Part shown: positions 1-5,618 of the stretch, piece by piece
Numbering within the stretch: the stretch's first letter is position 1
How the letters are laid out: every line of letters starts with the position of its first letter
Origin: Actinomycetota bacterium
Lineage (GTDB): Bacteria; Actinomycetota; Actinomycetes; Nanopelagicales; Nanopelagicaceae
Direction of reading: 5' to 3'
Assembly (NCBI GenBank): GCA_009705025.1
Contig: WLDA01000041.1
Location: 1 to 7,518, forward strand
Length of the DNA: 7,518 nt
The notes under the pieces: model-generated
What the model was told of the DNA's origin: nothing
Database searches by the model: none
Seen by the model: only the letters and a program-made list of their open reading frames with translations
Translations under genes and position numbers: made by a program

Positions 1-57
1 ATTCAAGTAAGTGATCATTTACCGAATGCCGATATTGTCACTAAGGTATTGCAATGA
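1..57 (+). CDS. 3' end of an unidentified upstream gene (partial)
   Basis: Reading frame 1 is open from the first base of the window and ends at TGA (55-57), giving an 18-residue tail IQVSDHLPNADIVTKVLQ. The stop overlaps the ATG of the next gene in an ATGA arrangement, which is typical of translationally coupled operon neighbours. The tail is too short to identify a family. Chance openness of 18 codons is quite possible, so the overlap geometry is the main support. Confidence 0.45.
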   Translation: MQVSDHLPNADIVTKVLQ

Positions 58-1283
58 TGAATGCAGGAAATTATTCAGAGAGCGATAAAGAGCGCTTTTT
101 AGATGAGCCTGCAAAGCGTGTGGGACGTACAGAATTCATGCGTGATCGCGCCCGTGTTATTCACTCTGCAGCACTTCGTCGATTAGCTGCAAAGACTCAA
201 GTAGCTGTTCCTTGGGAAAATGATTTTCAACGCACACGTTTGTCGCACTCACTTGAATGCGCACAAATTGGTCGTGAACTTGGTGAGTCACTAGGAGCAG
301 ACCCTGATTTACAAGATACCGCTTGTCTAGCACACGATTTAGGTCACCCGCCTTTTGGTCACAACGGCGAAGAAGCGTTAGCAATTGTTGCTAAGGATTG
401 TGGTGGCTTTGAAGGCAATGCACAATCACTTCGACTGCTCATTCGTCTGGAAGCAAAGACTGTTGATGCACAAGGAAAAAGTGTTGGCCTAAACCTAACT
501 CGAGCATCACTCGATGCTGCGACTAAATATCCATGGCCCAGTTCGCAAAATCCTCGCAAGTTTGGCGTCTATGACGATGATCTCGAAATTTTTACGTGGA
601 TGCGCAAAGGTGCACCTGTGGATAAGAAATGTATCGAAGCGCAAATTATGGACTGGTCTGATGATTGTGCATATTCAGTACACGATCTAGAAGATGCAAT
701 ATTTGCTAATCAAGTGAGTGTAAAAAACTTTCGAGATGATTTGCCAACGCTTCATAAAGTAATGGTTGAACAATATGGAAGTTCTGCAACAGAGCAAGAG
801 GCACGAGAAGCACTCGATCGCTTATCTGCGCTATCAGCATGGCCTCATTATTACGATGGAAGTCATCGTAGCCTTGCGCGTCTGAAAGATTCTACGAGCC
901 AATTGATTGGTCGATTTGTTTTAGCTGCAGAGATGCAAACACGTGAAATTCATGGAACTGGAAAACTTTCTCGCTATAGCGCAAATCTAGAAGTGCCACA
1001 TGAGCAAGTAATTGAAGTAGATTTCCTCAAAGCAGTTGCTGGCCACTACCTCATCAATGCTGCACACTCACAAGAGCGATATGCAAAGCAACAGGTAATT
1101 ATCACAGAATTAGTTGAGATGCTTTATGCCAGTGCGCCGAAGGAACTTGATTCTTTATTTAGAAAGCCTTGGGATGAAGCAAGCGATGATTCGGCACGTT
1201 TGCGCGTAGTTATTGATCAAATTGCAGCCCTTACCGACCCTGGCGCTTATGCCTTACATGCACGCCTGCTTGCTACTAGATAA
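54..1283 (+). CDS. dgt: Deoxyguanosinetriphosphate triphosphohydrolase (HD-domain dNTPase)
   Basis: This is a 409-residue cytoplasmic HD-superfamily enzyme. The family hydrolyses dNTPs to the deoxynucleoside plus tripolyphosphate and helps to control dNTP pools. The metal-binding HD signature is complete: H65 (RTRLSHSLECAQ), H94-D95 (CLAHDLGHPPFGHNGEEA) and D204 in WSDDCAYSVHDLED. The family motif GFEGNAQ at 118-124 is also present. The N-terminal R26-to-R43 region (RDRARVIHSAALRRLAAKTQV) matches the usual opening of bacterial Dgt proteins, and the length is normal. The start is one of two adjacent ATGs (54 or 57); AAGG at 43-46 lies 7 nt before the first. The upstream gene's stop overlaps the start, and dnaG follows after 9 nt, so all three are probably co-transcribed. 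The dgt–dnaG order is common in actinobacteria (from memory). Substrate preference (dGTP or broad dNTP) cannot be read from the sequence. Confidence 0.95.
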   Translation: MMNAGNYSESDKERFLDEPAKRVGRTEFMRDRARVIHSAALRRLAAKTQVAVPWENDFQRTRLSHSLECAQIGRELGESLGADPDLQDTACLAHDLGHPPFGHNGEEALAIVAKDCGGFEGNAQSLRLLIRLEAKTVDAQGKSVGLNLTRASLDAATKYPWPSSQNPRKFGVYDDDLEIFTWMRKGAPVDKKCIEAQIMDWSDDCAYSVHDLEDAIFANQVSVKNFRDDLPTLHKVMVEQYGSSATEQEAREALDRLSALSAWPHYYDGSHRSLARLKDSTSQLIGRFVLAAEMQTREIHGTGKLSRYSANLEVPHEQVIEVDFLKAVAGHYLINAAHSQERYAKQQVIITELVEMLYASAPKELDSLFRKPWDEASDDSARLRVVIDQIAALTDPGAYALHARLLATR

Positions 1284-1292
1284 GGTGCACTC

Positions 1293-3149
1293 ATGAGTGG
1301 GCGTATCAAAGATGAAGATGTTGCATATATTCGCGACCGCGCACCTATTGATGAAGTTGTTGGCGACTACGTTCAACTCAAGAACGCTGGCGGGGGACAG
1401 AAAAAAGGTTTATGTCCATTCCATGATGAAAAATCTCCATCTTTTCACGTAACACCAAGTAAAGGTTATTTTCACTGTTTCGGGTGCCAAACTGGCGGAG
1501 ATGTCATTGCTTTCTTGATGAAGATTGATCACCTTTCTTTTTCAGAAACAGTGGAGCGATTAGCAGATCGAATTGGTTACACACTTCGCTACGAAGAAGG
1601 CTCAAGTGGAGTATCTGCTCCTGCAGGACAGCGATCACGACTCATCTCTGCACACGCAGAGGCTGCAAAGTTTTATCAAGAACAACTCAACACTTCACCC
1701 GGTGCTGCGCACGGTCGCGAACTATTGACGAAGCGCGGCTTTGATAAAGCCGCATGCCAACAATTTGGTGTGGGTTACGCACCAGATGAATGGGATGGCC
1801 TTACTAAACATTTGCGCGAATTGGGTTACACAATTGAAGAGTTAGAAGTAGGTGGCCTATCAAAGATGGGACAACGAGGCCCTATCGATAAATTCCGAAA
1901 CCGTTTGATGTGGCCTATTAGAGATATATCAGGAGATGTTGTTGGATTTGGTGCTCGCAAATTAGCCTCTGATGAAGAAGATCAAGGGCCAAAGTATCTC
2001 AACACTTCAGAGACCCCCATTTATAAGAAGAGCCAAGTTCTCTACGGTTTAGATGTTGCGAAGAAAGAGATTGCAAAGAAGCGCCAGGCAGTAATCGTTG
2101 AAGGTTACACAGATGTGATGGCTGCTCACTTAGCTGGAATTACAACAGCAGTTGCAACATGTGGAACAGCGTTTGGAGCAGACCACATTCGAATTTTGCG
2201 CAGATTACTTATGGATGACGATTCTTTCCGCGGTGAAGTTATTTTTACCTTTGATGGTGATGCAGCGGGACAAAAAGCTGCCCTTCGTGCATTCGGTGAA
2301 GATCAAAAATTTGTAACTCAAACCTTTGTTGCAGTCGAGCCTGATGGACTTGACCCATGCGAACTTCGTCAAGAAAAGGGAGATTTAGCACTGCGTGATT
2401 TGATTGCGCGCCGTGTGCCGCTTTTTGAATTCGCAATTCGCGCAGAGCTCAAACACCATAAGTTAGATACTGCAGAAGGGCGTATCAATGCACTCAATGC
2501 AGCAGCGCCACTCGTTGCGCAAATTCGTGATAAATCTTTACGCCCTGAATACACGCGTTTACTTGCAGGCTGGCTTGGCGTTGAAGTTGAAATAGTTTCA
2601 TCCGCTGTTGCGCAAGGTGCAAAGAATCGTCCAGCAACAAACAGTGTTGAAAACACCGATACTCCTGCTGATAATGCGTGGCGACCTGATCCAAATGAGG
2701 CACGACTTATTTTGGAGCGCGAAGTTCTCAAAACAAGAATTCAAGAACCCACATTATTTGGTGCTTCCAGTATTTTATGGAAAGAAATCGAAGCATCCGG
2801 ATTTACACACCCTGCATATCGACAAATGCGTTCACTCATCGATGCAAAGGCACCTGATTCGCCGCTAACTATTGATGTCATTGATGATGAAAATATGAAA
2901 GCACTATTTACTGAATTAGCTGTCGAACCGATTCGCTCCGATGGAAAAGTTCCAGATCATTATGTTGCAAGCATTGTTGCCAGGTTGCGTGAAGTCGCAA
3001 TATCTCGTTCAATTGCAGAATTGAAATCGAGCCTTCAACGTCTCAATCCTGTTGAAAATGAGATTGAATACAATGCCGCCTTCGCCTCATTAGTAGCGCT
3101 AGAAAGTGCCCGACGAACACTCCATGAAGTTGCCCTGGGTGGCCTGTAG
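1293..3149 (+). CDS. dnaG: DNA primase
   Basis: This 618-residue protein synthesises RNA primers at the replication fork in partnership with the replicative helicase DnaB. Domains in order are as follows. The N-terminal CHC2 zinc-binding domain has ligands C41, H44, C62 and C65 (CPFH, 17 residues, CFGC). The catalytic core carries the basic motif KFRNRLMWPIRD at 200-211. The TOPRIM fold has E270-G271 (VIVEGYTDVMA) and D321/D323 (FTFDGDAAGQKAA), the metal-binding acidic residues. A low-complexity linker around 440-465 follows, then a C-terminal helical region from about 466 that matches the DnaB-interacting domain (RPDPNEARLILEREVL onward). All key residues are present and the length is usual for the family. 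The ATG at 1293 is preceded by AAGG (1282-1285) at 7 nt; the AA comes from the dgt stop codon, so the ribosome site overlaps the end of dgt. A tRNA-Asn gene lies downstream. Confidence 0.97.
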   Translation: MSGRIKDEDVAYIRDRAPIDEVVGDYVQLKNAGGGQKKGLCPFHDEKSPSFHVTPSKGYFHCFGCQTGGDVIAFLMKIDHLSFSETVERLADRIGYTLRYEEGSSGVSAPAGQRSRLISAHAEAAKFYQEQLNTSPGAAHGRELLTKRGFDKAACQQFGVGYAPDEWDGLTKHLRELGYTIEELEVGGLSKMGQRGPIDKFRNRLMWPIRDISGDVVGFGARKLASDEEDQGPKYLNTSETPIYKKSQVLYGLDVAKKEIAKKRQAVIVEGYTDVMAAHLAGITTAVATCGTAFGADHIRILRRLLMDDDSFRGEVIFTFDGDAAGQKAALRAFGEDQKFVTQTFVAVEPDGLDPCELRQEKGDLALRDLIARRVPLFEFAIRAELKHHKLDTAEGRINALNAAAPLVAQIRDKSLRPEYTRLLAGWLGVEVEIVSSAVAQGAKNRPATNSVENTDTPADNAWRPDPNEARLILEREVLKTRIQEPTLFGASSILWKEIEASGFTHPAYRQMRSLIDAKAPDSPLTIDVIDDENMKALFTELAVEPIRSDGKVPDHYVASIVARLREVAISRSIAELKSSLQRLNPVENEIEYNAAFASLVALESARRTLHEVALGGL

Positions 3150-3154
3150 CTGAT

Positions 3155-3184
3155 TTCGACCCAACGCCACTCGTGCGCTAGAGT
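3155..3184 (+). promoter_or_regulatory. Candidate housekeeping-sigma promoter for tRNA-Asn
   Basis: TTCGAC (3155-3160) and TAGAGT (3179-3184) are 18 bp apart, and resemble the -35 and -10 boxes of an actinobacterial vegetative promoter. Transcription would begin near 3191, about 20 nt before the mature tRNA 5' end. The site sits directly after the dnaG stop, so the tRNA can be made independently of the dgt–dnaG transcript. The call is based on the eye-matched consensus and position only. Confidence 0.45.
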
Positions 3185-3210
3185 GTGCGTTCGCAGGACA
3201 CATGCACTAT

Positions 3211-3285
3211 TCCCTGATAGCTCAATGGCAGAGCAGCCGGCTGTTAACCGGCAGGTTCTTGGTTCGAATCCAAGTCAGGGAGCCA
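3211..3285 (+). tRNA. tRNA-Asn (anticodon GTT), CCA encoded
   Basis: The full cloverleaf can be drawn. Acceptor stem TCCCTGA (3211-3217) pairs with TCAGGGA (3275-3281). The D stem is GCTC/GAGC (3220-3223, 3231-3234) with a 7-nt loop. The anticodon stem GCCGG/CCGGC (3236-3240, 3248-3252) encloses loop CTGTTAA with GTT at 3243-3245. The variable loop is AGGTT. The T stem is CTTGG/CCAAG (3258-3262, 3270-3274) with loop TTCGAAT. The discriminator is G3282 and CCA is encoded at 3283-3285. All stems pair without mismatch. It reads the AAC and AAU codons. A tRNA-Asn gene just after dnaG is, from memory, a recurring actinobacterial arrangement. Confidence 0.97.
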
Positions 3286-3294
3286 TATAAGGCG

Positions 3295-3324
3295 CTTCTC
3301 AGTAACTAGGCAGGAACTTCTCAG
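3295..3324. repeat. 8-bp direct repeat CTTCTCAG, two copies
   Basis: CTTCTCAG occurs at 3295-3302 and again at 3317-3324. The copies are 22 bp apart start to start, about two helical turns, in the 61-nt gap between the tRNA and the DoxX–Rieske gene. The second copy falls over the expected -35 position of the candidate promoter at 3335-3340. It may be a regulator-binding site, but two 8-mers can also recur by chance. Confidence 0.4.
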
Positions 3325-3334
3325 CCAAAAGATT

Positions 3335-3347
3335 TAGTATCTACGCA
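3335..3347 (+). promoter_or_regulatory. Candidate -10 box placing the transcript start at the ATG (leaderless)
   Basis: TAGTAT (3335-3340) fits an actinobacterial -10 element. It ends 6 nt before the ATG at 3347, so transcription would be expected to start at or next to the A of the start codon. No convincing Shine-Dalgarno sequence lies upstream of that ATG, unlike dgt, dnaG and the ACT gene, which all have AAGG at 7-8 nt. Leaderless mRNAs are frequent in actinobacteria. The -35 region holds AGGAAC/GGAACT (3312-3318), which is not the vegetative consensus and loosely resembles an ECF-type GGAAC box. Confidence 0.4.
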
Positions 3348-4231
3348 TGAGTTCATTGCAATTATCACTGAAAAAAACAATGGGTTCGTGGCGAAGCCAA
3401 GCAATCTACATTCGAGTGATTCGCCTATGGCTTGGAATTACCTGGATATATGCAGGCTGGGATAAGGCGAGTGATTCTGGATTTCTTACTCGCGGATCAT
3501 CCACATTTATCGGTTCACAACTAACTGGCTATGCATCGCAGTCTCCCGTGGGATTCATATTCAACAAAATGATAGAACATTCACAATTTGTTGGAATATT
3601 TGTACTCCTCAGTGAGTTTGCAATTGGTATTGCCACGCTTCTATGGATTGCGCCTACATCTGCAGCATTTGGTGGCTTTGCAATGGCAGTTGGCCTTTGG
3701 CTTGCAAGTAGTTTTCATGTGAAGCCATATTTCTTGGCAAGTGATTCAGTGTATGCAGTTTTATGGCTTTCATATTTTCTTTATCTAACAGGAGGACGAA
3801 CTAAAGTGAAATTTTCTATAAATCGACGCGGATTCATGCGAGTTGGAACTGTTGGTGCTCTTGCCGTACTTGCAAGTGGAGCGGGGAAACTATTTTCTTC
3901 ATCCGCAACAGCGGCACCTGCAAAAAATGCAGGGAAGAAGTTGGTCAAGCTCGCTAGTTTGCCAGTGGGTGGAAATCACCAGTTTGCTCTCGCATCAGGT
4001 GAACAAGCAATTCTCTTTAGAACCAAAAAAGGTGTATTCGCTTATTCAAGAAGCTGCACGCATGAAGGTTGCAGTGTTGATTATTCAGCAGCAAACAAAA
4101 AGTTAGTGTGTCCATGTCATGGTGCAACATTTGATCCATTCGATGGAGCAAAAGCCGTTGTCGGTCCCGCAAATATGCCTTTACCTAAAGTGAAAGTAGC
4201 AATTCAAGGAAATTGGGTGGTTCTTGCATGA
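3347..4231 (+). CDS. DoxX/DoxD-type membrane domain fused to a Tat-linked Rieske [2Fe-2S] domain
   Basis: This is a 294-residue membrane protein with two modules. Residues about 20-148 form four hydrophobic segments (about 20-40, 79-101, 103-122, 132-148) with DoxD-like landmarks: LGITWIYAGWDKASDSGFL near the start and SSFHVKPYFLASDSVYA before the fourth segment. DoxD is the small subunit of thiosulfate:quinone oxidoreductase; the broader DoxX family is poorly characterised. A positively charged stretch then carries a twin-arginine motif N159-R160-R161-G-F-M-R165, followed by a fifth hydrophobic segment (about 166-180). The C-terminal Rieske domain has both cluster boxes: C237-T-H239-E-G-C242 and C255-P-C257-H258-G-A-T-F. 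The expected ligands are C237, H239, C255 and H258, with C242–C257 as the disulfide. With the N-terminus inside, the predicted topology leaves the Rieske domain outside the cytoplasm. A second translation start may exist at codon 154 (3806). The stop overlaps the protease start by ATGA. The redox partner and substrate are unknown; thiosulfate oxidation is not shown, since no DoxA domain is visible. Confidence 0.88.
   Translation: MSSLQLSLKKTMGSWRSQAIYIRVIRLWLGITWIYAGWDKASDSGFLTRGSSTFIGSQLTGYASQSPVGFIFNKMIEHSQFVGIFVLLSEFAIGIATLLWIAPTSAAFGGFAMAVGLWLASSFHVKPYFLASDSVYAVLWLSYFLYLTGGRTKVKFSINRRGFMRVGTVGALAVLASGAGKLFSSSATAAPAKNAGKKLVKLASLPVGGNHQFALASGEQAILFRTKKGVFAYSRSCTHEGCSVDYSAANKKLVCPCHGATFDPFDGAKAVVGPANMPLPKVKVAIQGNWVVLA
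3790..3808 (+). promoter_or_regulatory. Perfect internal Shine-Dalgarno AGGAGG with in-frame GTG
   Basis: AGGAGG (3790-3795) lies 10 nt before GTG (3806-3808), which is codon V154 of the DoxX–Rieske frame. It is the strongest Shine-Dalgarno match I noticed in the window. Starting here would give a 141-residue protein beginning MKFSINRRGFMR, with the layout of a normal Tat signal peptide (charged n-region with the RR motif, hydrophobic stretch, then an ATAAPA-like exit) ahead of a complete Rieske domain. The AGGAGG also encodes Gly149-Gly150, so it could be coincidental. Confidence 0.5.
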
Positions 4232-5334
4232 AAAGTACAATTGCAAAAGTCGGTGTTGGATTTTTACTAGGTGCCACACTCGTTGGTGGCATTGCAACAG
4301 CTGCAACGAATAGCTCTCCATCACTCAAAGCCTGCGTAGATAACCGCACGCAAGCACTGTATTTATCCAAAGATGGCACCTGTTCAAAGGCACGAACATT
4401 AGTAGACCTGAGCGCAGGAGGTTTAGATGCCAAAAGCATTGCCGCCGCCGTTACTCCCTCAGTTGTTTCAATTCAAGTTTCAACTTCCACTGGAAGCGGT
4501 AACGGGTCGGGTTCAATTTATATGACCAGTGCAACTTCTAGTTACATCATCACAAATAATCACGTAGTTGAATCGGCAGCAACATCAGGGAAAATAACTG
4601 TTGAATTACTCAATGGAGATCTCATCGATGCCAAAATTGTTGGACGAGATGCCAATTATGATCTTGCAGTAATTCAAGTACAGCGTGGAAACCTTCCGGT
4701 TATTACAATTGGCGATTCTTCCAAGGTAAGCGTTGGTGATCCTGTTGTTGCCATTGGTTCACCACTTGGCCTTGCAAGTACCGTTACAAGTGGAATTGTT
4801 TCGGCACTCAATCGCCCTGTTACCACGGGCTCTGTTGGAGCAGAATCCTACGTCGATGCAATTCAAACTGATGCAGCAATCAATCCTGGTAACTCTGGAG
4901 GCGCACTCTTAGATGCACAAGGAAGAATTATTGGTGTGAACTCTGCAATTGCAACACTTTCAAGTGGAGGAACTGCAGGCAGCATTGGACTTGGATTTTC
5001 AATTCCGATAAATGAGGCAAAGCGCGTTATCGATGAAATTATCGCAACAGGTAAATCAACACGACCAGTATTGGGAGTAAATCTTGATGCTACATATACA
5101 GGTGTTGGTGCAAAGATTCTCAAACTTGTTCCAGGTGAAGGGGCTGAGAAAGCAGGCATTCCTGCAGGTTCAGTTATTCGCTCTATTGATGGCGTGAAAA
5201 CTAATGACCAAGTAAGTGCCATTGTACGCATTCGTTCTTATGCGCCAGGGGCTGTGGTCACCGTTCTCGTAGATCTACCTACGGGTGGACAGAAGAGTTT
5301 CAAAGTCACTTTGGGATCTACGCCATCTAGCTGA
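4228..5334 (+). CDS. HtrA/DegP-like exported serine protease with PDZ domain
   Basis: This 368-residue protein belongs to the trypsin-like HtrA family, which degrades or handles misfolded proteins outside the cytoplasm. Residues 1-26 form a signal peptide or anchor (MKSTIAKVGVGFLLGATLVG, then IATAAT with A-x-A sites). A short segment with C36 and C52 comes before the protease domain (about 66-275). The catalytic triad is H112 (TNNHVVE), D145 (NYDLAVI) and S223 (NPGNSGGALL). The PDZ domain spans about 280-362 (RPVLGVNL onward). The family length is normal for a single-PDZ protease. I chose ATG 4228 over an in-frame TTG at 4213: ATG gives a classic signal peptide and overlaps the Rieske stop as ATGA, which suggests translational coupling. 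GGGTGG at 4215-4220 is a weak ribosome site. The coupling to a membrane Rieske protein suggests a shared envelope role, but this is inference. Confidence 0.93.
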   Translation: MKSTIAKVGVGFLLGATLVGGIATAATNSSPSLKACVDNRTQALYLSKDGTCSKARTLVDLSAGGLDAKSIAAAVTPSVVSIQVSTSTGSGNGSGSIYMTSATSSYIITNNHVVESAATSGKITVELLNGDLIDAKIVGRDANYDLAVIQVQRGNLPVITIGDSSKVSVGDPVVAIGSPLGLASTVTSGIVSALNRPVTTGSVGAESYVDAIQTDAAINPGNSGGALLDAQGRIIGVNSAIATLSSGGTAGSIGLGFSIPINEAKRVIDEIIATGKSTRPVLGVNLDATYTGVGAKILKLVPGEGAEKAGIPAGSVIRSIDGVKTNDQVSAIVRIRSYAPGAVVTVLVDLPTGGQKSFKVTLGSTPSS

Positions 5335-5342
5335 TCGGCGTA
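5319..5342 (+). terminator. Stem-loop over the protease stop codon, possible weak terminator or mRNA 3' structure
   Basis: TACGCC (5319-5324) pairs with GGCGTA (5337-5342). Inside it, ATC (5325-5327) pairs with GAT (5333-5335), leaving loop TAGCT and one bulged C (5336): nine base pairs in all. It spans the TGA stop (5332-5334) and lies 36 nt before the ACT gene. No T-run follows, so a standard intrinsic terminator is unlikely. It may instead stabilise the protease message or attenuate read-through. Confidence 0.35.
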
Positions 5343-5363
5343 ACACAATTGAAATAGGAAGCA

Positions 5364-5381
5364 GGTAAGGTTTTACCCATG
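5364..5381 (+). promoter_or_regulatory. Ribosome binding site inside a small hairpin before the ACT gene
   Basis: AAGG (5367-5370) lies 8 nt before the ATG (5379-5381) and sets the start. The same bases sit in a short inverted repeat: GGTAA (5364-5368) pairs with TTACC (5373-5377) around a 4-nt loop, ending one base before the ATG. The hairpin is weak (5 bp), but if formed it would partly hide the ribosome site. Confidence 0.4.
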
Positions 5382-5618
5382 GCACTCTTTCGACTCAAAA
5401 TTGCACTTCCTGATCGTCCGGGTTCCCTTGGCACAATTGCCTCAGCAATTGGCGCCGCAGGCGGAGACATTCGAGGTCTAGTGGTTATGAAATCTGAAGA
5501 TGGCCGTGGGTATGACGACATTACGGTTGCTGTTCCAGGAAGTGATCCAACTGATTTACTTGATGTGTTGGGATCAATTGGTGGAGTTGAAGTAATTTCC
5601 GTGACACCTGTTGCTTAG
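5379..5618 (+). CDS. Free-standing ACT-domain protein (probable small-ligand binding)
   Basis: This 79-residue soluble protein is essentially one ACT domain and nothing else. The hallmark loop L10-P-D-R-P-G-S-L-G-T-I-A21 after the first strand is clear. It is followed by a helix, then GGDIRGLVV (28-36) and a strand pair with DDITVAV (46-52), and the closing VEVISVTPV strand, consistent with the βαββαβ fold. ACT domains usually bind amino acids and regulate a partner enzyme, often as dimers. Here no catalytic domain is attached, so the protein may act in trans. Neighbours do not reveal the ligand: the protease lies 44 nt upstream on the same strand, and galK lies downstream on the other strand. 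AAGG at 5367-5370 supports the ATG start. I did not find a convincing promoter of its own in the short gap, so read-through from the protease gene is likely. Confidence 0.85.
   Translation: MALFRLKIALPDRPGSLGTIASAIGAAGGDIRGLVVMKSEDGRGYDDITVAVPGSDPTDLLDVLGSIGGVEVISVTPVA

Noticed and set aside
2369..2731. Minus-strand open frame of 120 codons inside dnaG
   Set aside because: It is antisense to a clearly functional primase, with a low-complexity Ser/Arg-rich translation and no family motif; it is a shadow of the dnaG codon pattern.
3137..3172. GGGTGGC (3137-3143) / GCCACTC (3166-3172) inverted repeat as a dnaG terminator
   Set aside because: It has a 22-nt loop, one G·T pair and no following T-run, and it overlaps the probable tRNA promoter. 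A competing CACTC/GAGTG pairing at 3168-3185 is equally good, so neither is convincing.
3286..3330. Intrinsic terminator after the tRNA
   Set aside because: Only a three-pair GGC/GCC stem with internal mismatches can be drawn (3309-3326), and no T-run follows.
3347..3880. DoxD-type half as evidence for thiosulfate oxidation
   Set aside because: No DoxA domain or sulfur-oxidation gene is in the window. The similarity supports a membrane-quinone-type module only, so I did not assign a thiosulfate:quinone oxidoreductase function.
4213..4227. Upstream in-frame TTG start for the protease (adds MGGSC)
   Set aside because: The ATG at 4228 gives a normal signal peptide starting MKSTIAK and a classic ATGA overlap; the TTG adds five residues without a well-placed ribosome site.
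4863..5231. Minus-strand open frame of 122 codons inside the protease gene
   Set aside because: It lies opposite the catalytic serine and PDZ region of the protease and has no recognisable domain or ribosome site; it is a coding shadow.
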